A DNA stretch of 9,404 nt from Siphonobacter sp048595215 (GTDB taxonomy: Bacteria; Bacteroidota; Bacteroidia; Cytophagales; Spirosomataceae): the NCBI RefSeq assembly GCF_048595215.1, contig NZ_JBMDWJ010000118.1, positions 1 through 9,404 on the forward strand, read 5' to 3'. The notes under the pieces were generated by a model. The model did not search any database, was not told where the DNA came from, and saw only the letters and a list, made by a program, of their open reading frames with translations. Shown piece after piece: positions 1-7,400 of the stretch (position 1 is the stretch's first letter; each line of letters opens with the position of its first letter). Position numbers and translations under genes: made by a program.

Positions 1-79
1 ACAGGAACGTTGAAAATAACCCCAGCACGCCCATAGTCAGCAGCGTAAAGAGGATGATGAGTTTATTACGGATCAACAT
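1..79 (-). CDS. Sensor histidine kinase, N-terminal fragment (runs off the left edge)
   Basis: Only the first 26 codons lie inside the window, read leftward from an ATG at 79-77. They encode MLIRNKLIILFTLLTMGVLG followed by LFSTFL, a short basic start and then one hydrophobic membrane-spanning segment, which is how membrane-bound sensor histidine kinases of this group usually begin. The gene lies 100 bp downstream of, and on the same strand as, an OmpR-type response regulator, so the likely role is the inner-membrane sensor that phosphorylates that regulator. No kinase domain (H-box, N-box) is visible, so the identity rests on position and the N-terminal helix. The reading frame is open further upstream to a TAA near position 170, and a TTG near 130 could give a longer start, but the ATG sits directly before the expected basic-plus-hydrophobic N-terminus and is preferred. 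Confidence 0.6.
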   Translation of the reverse strand, partial: MLIRNKLIILFTLLTMGVLGLFSTFL

Positions 80-110
80 GTGAAAGAGGCTTTCCCTGAG
101 CCATAAGGCA

Positions 111-149
111 GAAAGTCGTAAATCCGTACGCAACAGACTTACGACTTTC
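111..149 (-). repeat. Perfect 11-bp inverted repeat between response regulator and kinase
   Basis: Arms GAAAGTCGTAA (111-121) and TTACGACTTTC (139-149) are perfect reverse complements around a 17-nt loop. The hairpin occupies the 100-bp gap between the regulator stop and the kinase start. No T-run follows it on the minus strand, so a classical terminator is unlikely. It could be an mRNA-stability or attenuation element that sets kinase output relative to the regulator, or a binding site for the regulator itself. Confidence 0.6.
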
Positions 150-179
150 CTAGTAGAATATAAAAACGTTTAGAGACAA

Positions 180-863
180 CTATACGCCCTCTTCCCGCAG
201 CACGTAACCCATACCAATGACGGTATGAATGAGCCGCTGAGAAAAGTCTTTATCGACTTTCTTACGCAGGAAGTTAATGTATACCTCAATGGTATTGGTA
301 CCCGTATCGAAATGGAGATCCCAGACTTTTTCGGCAATATCCACCCGAGAAACGACCCTTCCCCGGTTTCGCATCAGGTACTCGAGCAAACTGAATTCCT
401 TCGCAGTAAGATCGATTCGCTTGCCACCGCGGCGGGCTACTTTTTCTTCCAGATCCAGCTCCAGATCGGCGACCTGCAGTACGTGCTGCGTCATCGGACC
501 CGCCTGACTCCGGCGATGCAGCGAACGCAGACGAGCCAATAACTCCCGGAATTCAAAGGGTTTTACCAGATAATCATCCGCTCCTGAATCGAGGCCGGTG
601 ACTTTGTCCTCCAGTTCGCCCAGTGCCGTCAGCATGAGCACGGGAGTATTGATTCCTTCGTTTCGGATTTTCTTGACTAAGTCAAAGCCATTCACGTAAG
701 GCAAATTGACGTCCAGAATAATCACATCAAAAGAATCGTTCAAGGCCATTTTCTGACCAATTAATCCATCGTAGGCAACTTGTGCTTCAAAGGCCTCCGC
801 TTCCAATCCTCGTTTGACAAAAGCCGCCAATTTAGGTTCATCCTCTACGATTAGTACTTTCAT
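180..863 (-). CDS. OmpR/PhoB-family two-component response regulator
   Basis: A DNA-binding transcription regulator of 227 residues, the normal length for the family. The N-terminal receiver domain (about residues 1-120) shows the acidic pair E7/D8, phospho-acceptor D51 in IILDVNLP, T79 in LMLTA, Y98 and K101 in the DDYLVKPF signature. A short linker leads to a C-terminal winged-helix domain (about 130-225) with the typical LTAKEFSLLEYLMRNRG and the final TVIGMGYVL hairpin. All key receiver residues are present, so it should be phosphorylatable. The frame is open 19 codons further upstream to an ATG at 920, but MKVLIVEDE at 863 is the family's usual start and is chosen here. The kinase fragment immediately downstream is the probable partner. 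The signal sensed cannot be read from the sequence; copper/heavy-metal (CusR-like) and envelope-stress regulators have this architecture. Confidence 0.93.
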   Translation of the reverse strand: MKVLIVEDEPKLAAFVKRGLEAEAFEAQVAYDGLIGQKMALNDSFDVIILDVNLPYVNGFDLVKKIRNEGINTPVLMLTALGELEDKVTGLDSGADDYLVKPFEFRELLARLRSLHRRSQAGPMTQHVLQVADLELDLEEKVARRGGKRIDLTAKEFSLLEYLMRNRGRVVSRVDIAEKVWDLHFDTGTNTIEVYINFLRKKVDKDFSQRLIHTVIGMGYVLREEGV

Positions 864-962
864 CGGTATCGTTGGTACATTTTCTTCCCGGAAAGTAGCA
901 ATATTTTGATAGAGCATCATCCGTTTCTGCTATTTATTGATTGAATGCATTTAGTAACAGCG

Positions 963-1007
963 AAACCAGTGACCCGATTAGCTTACATTTAATCCAGTCG
1001 CTGGTTT
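963..1007 (+). repeat. Inverted repeat, 11-bp arms, G-U pair favours plus-strand RNA
   Basis: Arms AAACCAGTGAC (963-973) and GTCGCTGGTTT (997-1007) pair along all 11 positions with one T-G pair (970-1000), around a 23-nt loop. In minus-strand RNA that pair becomes an A-C mismatch, so if the structure is used in RNA it is in the plus sense, opposite to both flanking genes. It lies just before the intron-like segment. Confidence 0.5.
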
Positions 1008-1013
1008 GTATTC

Positions 1014-1115
1014 GTTCCGTGAAAGGTGTTGCTCATCCCATAGCTTCGCTTTCACGTACGGTTCTGGTAATACCTTTTCGTCCTTTAAATGGAGGGCGAA
1101 AAACTCTAGTATCTC
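1014..1115 (+). other. Possible degenerate group II intron 3' end (domain V/VI-like)
   Basis: The string TTCACGTACGGTTC (1051-1064) matches the 3' strand of group II intron domain V as I remember it from bacterial introns. Upstream, GTTCCGTGAAAG (1014-1025) can pair with it in domain-V fashion: CCGT with ACGG, then GAAAG with CTTTC. However, two bases are missing, the catalytic AGC is changed to TTC, and the tip is a 23-nt loop instead of GAAA. Directly after it comes a 12-bp hairpin (1075-1086 with 1091-1102, loop AAAT, three G-U pairs in the plus sense). An outer ATAC/GTAT pairing (1070-1073 with 1109-1112) leaves an unpaired segment containing A1108, resembling domain VI with its branch-point A. 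No reverse transcriptase and no 5' intron end are present, so at most this is a relic. CGTACGG strings are common in this genome, so chance resemblance is a real alternative. Confidence 0.33.
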
Positions 1116-1131
1116 CCTTCGTTAGTCTTTA

Positions 1132-1671
1132 TTAAAAGTCATTCCGACGGCTTAAGATAAACCGTTCTACTTTCTGAACTGCCAGGTGATAATTCGCCTT
1201 TAGGGCTCCTACCGACGTTCCCGTTTGGGTAGCAATTTCTTCGTAGGGTAATTCTTTAAAGTACCGCAGACGGAAAACCATCTGCTGTTTTTCGGGTAGA
1301 GCGTCAATGGCCTGCTTAAGCCAAATGGTCACTTCTTCGCCGTTCCAGGTCGTATCTACGTCGGCAAATACGGGTCGGTTTTCCATCAGCTCCGTATCCG
1401 CCGGAATGCCCACCTGATGCTTTTGTCGGCGTAAAAAGTTCAGAGCTTCGTGCGTCGCAATGCGATACATCCAGCTAAACAGTTGGGAATCACCCCGAAA
1501 ATTGGGTAATCCCTGCCATATCTTGAGTAGGGCGTCCTGCGTAACATCGCGGGCATCTTCCGGATCGCGAACGTAGCGGCGGATGTGGTAATTCAGTTTA
1601 CGCTCGTATACTTTCACGATGGCATTGAAGGTACCGAAACGATTTTCAGGCTGGAAAGTGACCGTTTGCAT
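1132..1671 (-). CDS. ECF-family RNA polymerase sigma factor
   Basis: A 179-residue alternative sigma factor of the extracytoplasmic-function type, which directs RNA polymerase to a small set of promoters. The region 2 helix bundle is seen in DPEDARDVTQDALLKIWQ and in the FSWMYRIATHEALNFLRR segment (about residues 15-85). Region 4 begins at IDALPEKQQMVFRLRYFKEL and carries the helix-turn-helix YEEIATQTGTSVGALKANYH (about 125-175). Length and both regions are normal for the family. The frame extends 12 codons upstream to a TTG (1707), but the ATG at 1671 is preferred. ECF genes are often followed by a membrane anti-sigma gene; here the next 268 bp downstream hold none, and the divergent neighbour is a dehydrogenase. 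The control of this factor, and whether it acts on the shared divergent region, cannot be told from the sequence. Confidence 0.92.
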   Translation of the reverse strand: MQTVTFQPENRFGTFNAIVKVYERKLNYHIRRYVRDPEDARDVTQDALLKIWQGLPNFRGDSQLFSWMYRIATHEALNFLRRQKHQVGIPADTELMENRPVFADVDTTWNGEEVTIWLKQAIDALPEKQQMVFRLRYFKELPYEEIATQTGTSVGALKANYHLAVQKVERFILSRRNDF

Positions 1672-1733
1672 AAGAATAGGCGATTGATAGCCGATTGACT
1701 GGGTCAAAGTTCCGCTCTAAGCGTTAAGGAGGA

Positions 1734-1766
1734 TTTAAATCAGTATTAAATCGCTATTAAAGTCCG
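1734..1766. promoter_or_regulatory. Three tandem 11-bp AT-rich repeats in the divergent region
   Basis: TTTAAATCAGT (1734-1744), ATTAAATCGCT (1745-1755) and ATTAAAGTCCG (1756-1766) follow each other with no gap, so each TTAAA core falls on the same face of the DNA helix. They sit in the 146-bp region between the divergent sigma-factor and dehydrogenase genes. This suits a regulator site or a bent, AT-rich upstream promoter element. No clear TAnnTTTG promoter was found for either gene. Confidence 0.4.
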
Positions 1767-1817
1767 TCTGGAACAACTTTAGTACAAGCCAAGGCTTTAT
1801 TAAAACCAATCCCTACC

Positions 1818-2759
1818 ATGAAAGCAGCAGTATTAGAATCATACGGTTCCGCCGATCAGTTCAAAATCAAGGAAGTATCTACCCCTGATTTCAAAGAAGG
1901 GCAAATTCTTATTCGTAATGAAGCCTCATCGGTTAATCCAGTTGACGCACTGGTACGGTCGGGTACGCTGAAACTGGCTTCCGGTTTATTCGGCCCCCAA
2001 ATCATTGGCAGCGATTTCAGTGGTACGGTCGTAGCTACCAAATCTCAGAAGTTTAAAATTGGCGATCAGGTATTTGGACACGTCAGCCCTATCACGGGCG
2101 GAGCGTACGCTGAATACGTAGCCGTGGACGACAACGTTGCGGTATTGAAGCCAGAAAATATTTCGTATGAAGAAGCCGGCTCCCTGTCGCTGGTCGCTAT
2201 GACGGCCTGGCAGGGGCTCGTCGATGAAGGAAAAATTGAAGCGGGCGATCATGTACTCATCAATGGCTGTACCGGTGGCGTAGGGAGCATAGCCGTACAA
2301 GTGGCTAAAAGCTGGGGAGCAACGGTCACGGGTTTGTGCAGCGGAAAAAATGTGGAAATCGCCCGTGAATTAGGTTGCGATTCGGTCATTGATTATGAGA
2401 AGGAAACCATTCCGCCCACTGAAAAATACGACCTCATTTTTGATGCGTCGGGCAAGTTCTCGTTTTCCGAAGTAAAAACTCATTTAAAAGATGACGCCTA
2501 TTACGTAACCACGCGGCCCGAAGCTAAAGACTTCGGCAGTGCCGTAGAAACGGGCATCGACCTACTGTTCCGAAAGCAAATGAAAATGTTTATGGCCAAA
2601 CCCAATGCAGAGGATTTGGAAAAAATCAAATTGCTCCTGGAAGACGGACACCTCAAACCATTGGTAGCTTACACCTTTCCACTGGAACAAATTGCCCAGG
2701 CTCACCACAAACTCGAAGAAGGAAATTTTGTGGGGAAAGTGGCGATAAAAGTTAGTTAA
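1818..2759 (+). CDS. Zinc-independent MDR dehydrogenase, NAD(P)H:quinone oxidoreductase type
   Basis: A 313-residue cytoplasmic member of the medium-chain dehydrogenase/reductase superfamily, expected to use NAD(P)H to reduce quinones or activated enones/aldehydes. The N-terminal GroES-like domain (about 1-120) has the subfamily pattern NEASSVNPVDALVRSG and the GSDFSGTV strand. The Rossmann domain (about 125-265) carries the nucleotide-binding turn NGCTGGVGSIAVQVAK near residues 149-164 and the expected GCDSVIDY strand further on. The C-terminal piece ends EEGNFVGKVAIKVS, as in quinone oxidoreductases. There is no cysteine cluster for structural zinc and no catalytic zinc site, which separates it from zinc alcohol dehydrogenases. 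It is transcribed alone, divergently from the ECF sigma gene, and ends at a strong hairpin. The substrate cannot be assigned. Confidence 0.9.
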   Translation: MKAAVLESYGSADQFKIKEVSTPDFKEGQILIRNEASSVNPVDALVRSGTLKLASGLFGPQIIGSDFSGTVVATKSQKFKIGDQVFGHVSPITGGAYAEYVAVDDNVAVLKPENISYEEAGSLSLVAMTAWQGLVDEGKIEAGDHVLINGCTGGVGSIAVQVAKSWGATVTGLCSGKNVEIARELGCDSVIDYEKETIPPTEKYDLIFDASGKFSFSEVKTHLKDDAYYVTTRPEAKDFGSAVETGIDLLFRKQMKMFMAKPNAEDLEKIKLLLEDGHLKPLVAYTFPLEQIAQAHHKLEEGNFVGKVAIKVS

Positions 2760-2923
2760 TTTTCAGTTTACAGCGGTCTCCGCCGCGGTTTTCGGTTTTG
2801 TATTAATTGTAAAGGATAACTAGCCAGTTACCCTGATTTATGGTCGGGGTAACTGGCTAATTATCCTTTGTTGCGTCTAAAACGCTAAACCTTCAACAGC
2901 CACTGAAAACAGTAAACCGAAAA
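2760..2923. repeat. Outer inverted repeat nested around the terminator
   Basis: TTTTCAGTTTAC (2760-2771) and GTAAACCGAAAA (2912-2923) are reverse complements at 11 of 12 positions, the exception being a G-T pair. Together with GGTTTTCGGTTTT near 2788-2800 and two GAAAAC words near 2905-2925 they form a second shell of complementary sequence around the central hairpin. This may be a composite terminator or a small palindromic element. Confidence 0.4.
2811..2869. terminator. Bidirectional terminator hairpin between convergent genes
   Basis: Two 22-bp arms (2811-2832 and 2848-2869) pair with a single mismatch. They begin with AAAGGATAA and end with TTATCCTTT, so either strand gives a stable hairpin flanked by A and T runs. 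One more C-G pair (2833-2847) shortens the loop to 13 nt. It lies midway between the stop of the plus-strand dehydrogenase (2759) and the stop of the minus-strand amidohydrolase-like gene (2937), where a shared terminator is expected. Confidence 0.85.
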
Positions 2924-2936
2924 CTGCAAACTAAAC

Positions 2937-4232
2937 TTACTTGCTGTATTTCTCCGAGAATGTGCGGTACAAGCGTTTCTGTTTATCATCCAGGTTGATG
3001 GATTTGCCCTGTACATAGGCCTGCTCCACTTTCGCCGTCCGCATATCCAGAATGTCTCCTGCGGAAACGATCAGGGTTGCGTGTTTGCCTTTTTCCAGGG
3101 AACCAACTACTTTATCGATACCGAGAATTTTGGCGTTGTTGAGCGTAACCAGCTTCAGAGCTTCTTCGGGCGTCATGCCGTGACCACCCACTGTACCCGC
3201 CAGAAAAGGTAGGTTCCGCGTACGCCAGTTGAGTCCGACGTAACCCAAACCTACCGTCAAACCTTTCTGACTGAGCAGATAGGGTAATTTATAGGGTAAA
3301 TCCGTGTCGTCGTCCGTACGGTTGGGTAGCCGGTGCGTGGTATTGACGATAATCGACACATTGTTTTCTTTCAGGAAATCAGCCGCCATGAGTGATTCTT
3401 CGCCCCCAATGATGACTACATTCTTCACACCTTTGGCTTTCGCAAAGCGTACGGCTTCAATGATTTCCTTGCCGTAATCAGCGGCGATGTACAGGTTTTT
3501 TGACCCATCAAACAGGCCCCGCATGGCTTCCAGCTTCATATTCACGGGATCATTGGACGGAACCTGAGCATAGGCAATGGCATCGCCGAAAAACTTTTCC
3601 AGCTCCCGGAACTGCTCTTCACGACGATCGTTTTTACCTACGCTGAAAGAGCCTGTCTCGAAGTTGTAGCCCCGGCGGAAATAACCCGGCCAGTTGAGAT
3701 GCACGCCGTCGTCTTTTTTCAGTACGGCATCTTCCCAGTTCCAGCCGTCGAGCTGCATGACCGAAGACATTCCGGAGATTACGCCACCCACGGGCGTGGC
3801 CTGCGTAAGCAGTATACCATTGCCGCGAACGGTCGGAATTACTTCGGAATCGGTATTGTAGGCAATCAAAGCCCGAACGTTAGGCGTGTAATCGCCCACT
3901 TCTTCCTGATCGTTGGTCGCCCGTACGGAGGCAATTTCCACCAACCCTAGCTGATTAGAGGGCGAAATCAGACCGGGATACACGTGTTTCCCCGTTACCG
4001 AAATGCTTTGCGTACCCGCGGGTAGACTCGGCGTACCGCTGCCGACGTACGTAATTTTCCCCTTTTCAAAAACGACGGTCCCGTTCTGGATGACCTCGCC
4101 CGTACCGACGTGAATGGTACCACCCGTCAGAGCGATGGGATTCGTCTGGGGCTTGGCCGCCGCCTCGTTTTGAGCCTGAGCCGTTTGCAATAAAGCACTG
4201 AACGCCAGTACTGTGAATAGTATTTTCTTCAT
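2937..4232 (-). CDS. Secreted amidohydrolase-like protein lacking the metal-binding HxH (probable pseudoenzyme)
   Basis: A 431-residue protein with a clear Sec signal peptide (hydrophobic core, cleavage after TAQA at residue 20), so periplasmic or exported. The amidohydrolase fold is seen in the N-terminal beta part (LTGGTIHVGTGEVIQNGTVV, PAGTQSISVTGKHVYPGL) and at the end (MTPEEALKLVTLNNAKILGI, VGSLEKGKHATLIV). The strand that normally reads PGLIDxHxH is PGLISPSNQ here (residues 87-95), so the first two metal-binding histidines are gone. The later histidine region reads IAADYGKEI, and the segment where a catalytic Asp is expected reads GLGYVGLN. A hydrolytic activity is therefore unlikely; a partner or regulatory role beside the long upstream protein is an inference. 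It lies 200 bp downstream of that gene on the same strand and is probably co-transcribed. Length and both ends look intact, arguing against a decaying pseudogene. Confidence 0.87.
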   Translation of the reverse strand: MKKILFTVLAFSALLQTAQAQNEAAAKPQTNPIALTGGTIHVGTGEVIQNGTVVFEKGKITYVGSGTPSLPAGTQSISVTGKHVYPGLISPSNQLGLVEIASVRATNDQEEVGDYTPNVRALIAYNTDSEVIPTVRGNGILLTQATPVGGVISGMSSVMQLDGWNWEDAVLKKDDGVHLNWPGYFRRGYNFETGSFSVGKNDRREEQFRELEKFFGDAIAYAQVPSNDPVNMKLEAMRGLFDGSKNLYIAADYGKEIIEAVRFAKAKGVKNVVIIGGEESLMAADFLKENNVSIIVNTTHRLPNRTDDDTDLPYKLPYLLSQKGLTVGLGYVGLNWRTRNLPFLAGTVGGHGMTPEEALKLVTLNNAKILGIDKVVGSLEKGKHATLIVSAGDILDMRTAKVEQAYVQGKSINLDDKQKRLYRTFSEKYSK

Positions 4233-4254
4233 ATAAAGATCGTTGGAAAGTGAC

Positions 4255-4427
4255 GTTTGAGGTTTAAGCGGGTTTTAATACGTTTCAAGTTTGAATATGT
4301 TTCAGGTTTGAATAACATACATCCTTCGCACCTTCCTGTAACCCCGCTCCCATCTCAAACTTTCTTCAACCTATTTCAAACCTACTTAAACTTCAAACCC
4401 TCTTAAACCCAATTTCAAACCTCAAAC
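4255..4427. repeat. Long imperfect inverted repeat filling the gap between the two amidohydrolase genes
   Basis: GTTTGAGGTTT (4255-4265) and AAACCTCAAAC (4417-4427) are perfect reverse complements and close a 173-bp segment. The left part is rich in GTTTGAA-type words and the right part in TTCAAAC-type words, so an extended imperfect hairpin can form over most of the interval. It lies almost exactly between the stop of the 1023-residue gene and the start of the 431-residue gene. Confidence 0.6.
4282..4315. repeat. Two adjacent 17-bp direct repeats
   Basis: GTTTCAAGTTTGAATAT (4282-4298) is followed directly by GTTTCAGGTTTGAATAA (4299-4315); 15 of 17 positions agree. Each copy is itself nearly palindromic around TTCA-GTTTGAA. 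They form the left arm of the repeat-rich gap upstream of the 431-residue gene. Confidence 0.65.
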
Positions 4428-4430
4428 TAG
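4354..4430. repeat. Phased 10-11-bp TTCAAACC repeats
   Basis: Copies of TTCAAACC or TTAAACCC begin at 4365, 4375, 4386, 4392, 4403 and 4414. The steps are 10, 11, 6, 11 and 11 bp, with CTCAAAC units on either side. The spacing near one helical turn suggests either array growth by slippage or binding by a protein that contacts one DNA face. The copies are complementary to the left-arm repeats at 4282-4315. Confidence 0.55.
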
Positions 4431-4432
4431 TT

Positions 4433-7400
4433 TTAAAAACCGCAAGAACCATCGCAGTTAAACTGACCGAAGAAACGCATGTGGCCTTCTTCTTCCGACA
4501 AACCACCGAGCGTATTGCAATGGAAGTGACGCGGACGCTGTACCGTCGGGCGTTGCGTAGCCGCACCGCTGGCTTTGGCCGTCAGCAACTTCTGGATCAG
4601 ACGGTTACGTTCTGTATCGATTTCTTTCCGCAGCGTTTTGTCTTTTTCGATGTCAAAATAAATCGCTCCTTCAATGATGGTCTTTTCGGGTTTAGCATAT
4701 ACCGACAACGGGTTGTTATTCCAGAGTACTACATCGGCGTCCTTACCGGCCTTAATACTACCCAGACGGTTCTCGAGGTGCATCATTTTGGCGGGATTCA
4801 GGGTCACCATTTTCCAGGCTTCTTCTTCGGAAACACCGCCATACAGTACCGTTTTAGCTGCTTCCTGATTCAGACGACGGGCCATTTCGGCGTCATCCGA
4901 ATTGATGGCCGTATTCACGCCCACTTTGGAAAGCATCGCGGCGTTGTACGGAATGGCGTCTTTCACCTCCATTTTGTACGCCCACCAGTCGGAGAACGTC
5001 GAACCATTTGCTCCGTGGCTTTTCATCTTGTCGGCTACTTTGTATCCTTCCAGAATGTGCGTAAACGTGTTGATAGTAAAGCCCAGCGAATCAGCTACTT
5101 TCATCAGCATATTGATCTCTGACTGTACGTACGAGTGGCAGGTAATGAACCGTTTCTTGTTCAGAATTTCCACCAAGGCATCGAGTTCCAGATCACGACG
5201 GGGAGCCGTCATACTGGCCTTTTTGGAAGATCCATTGTATTCTTTCCACTCCTTTTCGTAAGCCTTCGCTCGGATGAAGGCATCCATCATGACCTGCTCC
5301 ACGCCCATGCGAGTTTGCGGGAAGCGTACGCGGGCAACATCGCCCCAGTTGGCCTGCTTCACGTTCTCACCTAGGGCAAATTTGATAAACTGAGCTTCGG
5401 GAATCAGCAGGTTTTCGGGCGTTTCACCCCATTTCAGCTTGATGACCGCCGATTGCCCACCAATACAGTTAGCCGAACCGTGCAACAGTTGCGAGGACGT
5501 TACACCACCCGCCAACTGACGGTAAATGTTCACGTCCTCCGAGTTGACTACGTCGCCCATCCGTACTTCCGAAGTGACGGACTGCGTACCTTCATTCACC
5601 GAGTACAGACCAATGTGCGAGTGCTCGTCGAAAATTCCGGTAGTGAGGTGCTTGCCCGTACCGTCAATCACTTTCGCACCCGAGGGAGTAGAAAGGCTCT
5701 TGCCTACGCGGGCAATCTTGCCGTTTTGCAACAGCACGTCCGTATTCGGTACGATTCCATCTTTTTCATTCGTCCAGACCGTGGCGTTCTTGATCAGAAT
5801 CGTTTCGGCTTTGGGTTTCTGTTCGGCCCCATACGCCGTAAAGGGGAAAATCAGCTTGCCCATCGGAGCCGTAGCTTTACGAGCCGAATCCGGACGAGGA
5901 CGTCCCACGGGCGGAGCCGAACGGTACGTCGCCACAAACGTCAACGGATTACCCGCCGCATCGAAGCCATCGCCTTTGATGTTTTTGCCATCGTAGTACG
6001 CCGCGATCCGGTTTTCACCCGAATCCTGTTTGTTGAGCTTGAACGAAAGGGTTAGCAAATCGCCCTGACGGGTCACTTTTGGCGTCACCTTTGCCGTATC
6101 TACCAGAATCTGATACGTTGGTTTGTCGGTCGTACCCGTAATGTTCAATTTCAGGTTTTGACGTGACCCTACGGCAAGATCATACGAGCCCCGGAAATCG
6201 CTGGCGTTCATATCCGTTACGATGTAGCGATTTCCTTTCACCCAGTTTTCGTATAGCGTATTCGATTCACTGAACAGACTACCCGAAGAAATCAGGAAGT
6301 TCGCCAGCATACCCGGTTTCAAACTACCCACCATATCGTCCACTTTCATCAACTGAGCGGGTACGGAAGTTAGAGCTGCTAAGGCTGCTTTCTCATCCAG
6401 GCCGGCTTCAATGGCTTTACGAATGTTGGCTATGAAGTCGGCTTTGTTGCGTAATCCTGATGAAGTGAAGCTAAACGTGATGCCTTCTTTCGCCAGTAGA
6501 CCCGCGTTGGCGGGAGCCATTTCCCAATGTTTCATCGCGGCTAAATCGACCACGCTGGCATCGAAGGGATCTTCTACATCCAAAGCCGTTGGGTACGTTA
6601 CGGGCAGAATCAGCGATAGGCCCGTTGCCTTGATTTCGGGCAGTCGCTGATACTCATCGCCGCTACCTTTGATGATGTAATTCACGCCGAACTCTTTTCC
6701 GATTTTCGCCGTACGCAAGACGCCCAGCTTGTCGGTTACTTCAAAAACCTGCGGTAAGGACTGGTTCTGGTTGAAGGCTTCCAACGAAAGGTTTGTTTCC
6801 GTCTTGCCTTTCAGACCTTTGTACCACTGAGCGTCGTAATACGTCTGACGAATCAGGGCTACCGAACCCATGAGTGAGTTGGGGTAATCCTGCGTCGAGG
6901 TTCCTTTGGAATACGAATAATGAGCCGAAACGTTGCCTTTCAGTAATGCTTCCTGATCGCGACCGTCGAGCAGGGCCACCAGTGCGGACGTCCCCCGAAC
7001 GATTCCGTCCTGGGAATGCGTGATGGCGGAGCCAAAACCGATTTTACGTAATTCAGCGGCTTCTTTAGCATCCGTAGTAAATACTTCTGCGGCCTTCAGT
7101 TCCGGCAGTACCGCCTGATTCCAGCCAAAAGCTCCTTTCTTTTTGGATTCCATCTGCGGTGTTCCGCGACCCATCCGGCCCGCTTCACGCTTCACTTCAG
7201 GCATCCCGTAGGCGGCATAGCCTTCCACGAACGAAGGATAAATCCGCTTGCCTTTCAGATCAATGACCTGCGTACCCGCCGGAATTTTCACGTCTTTTCC
7301 TACGGCTTCGATCAACGCCCCTTTGATGAGCAGCGTAGCTCCTTCCAGCGTAGTCTGGGCATTGGTCACAATGGTTGCATTCGTAAAAGCGACCCGATTG

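Noticed and set aside
1057..1102. Hairpin downstream of the sigma factor as its rho-independent terminator
   Set aside because: In the minus-strand RNA three of the twelve pairs become A-C mismatches and no T-run follows, so the structure suits the opposite strand.
941..1135. A 64-codon plus-strand open frame between the response regulator and the sigma factor
   Set aside because: It resembles no protein family I recognise, runs through two hairpins and the intron-like segment, and has a serine-rich random-looking composition; an accidental frame is more likely.
1132..1671. Sigma factor as a target-linked regulator of a SusC/SusD-type locus
   Set aside because: No TonB-dependent receptor, SusD or FecR-like gene is present in the window.
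1672..1707. TTG start extending the sigma factor by 12 residues
   Set aside because: The extra residues are not part of region 2 and the ATG at 1671 gives a normal length.
1725..1732. TAAGGAGG, a perfect Shine-Dalgarno-like string on the plus strand
   Set aside because: No start codon follows at a usable distance; the next plus-strand ATG is 86 bp away at 1818, and this group rarely relies on such sites.
5453..6055. A 200-codon plus-strand open frame antisense to the long amidohydrolase (also one at 4481-5122)
   Set aside because: They mirror the codon pattern of the real minus-strand gene, have no recognisable domain and are rich in R/F/V as expected for antisense shadows.
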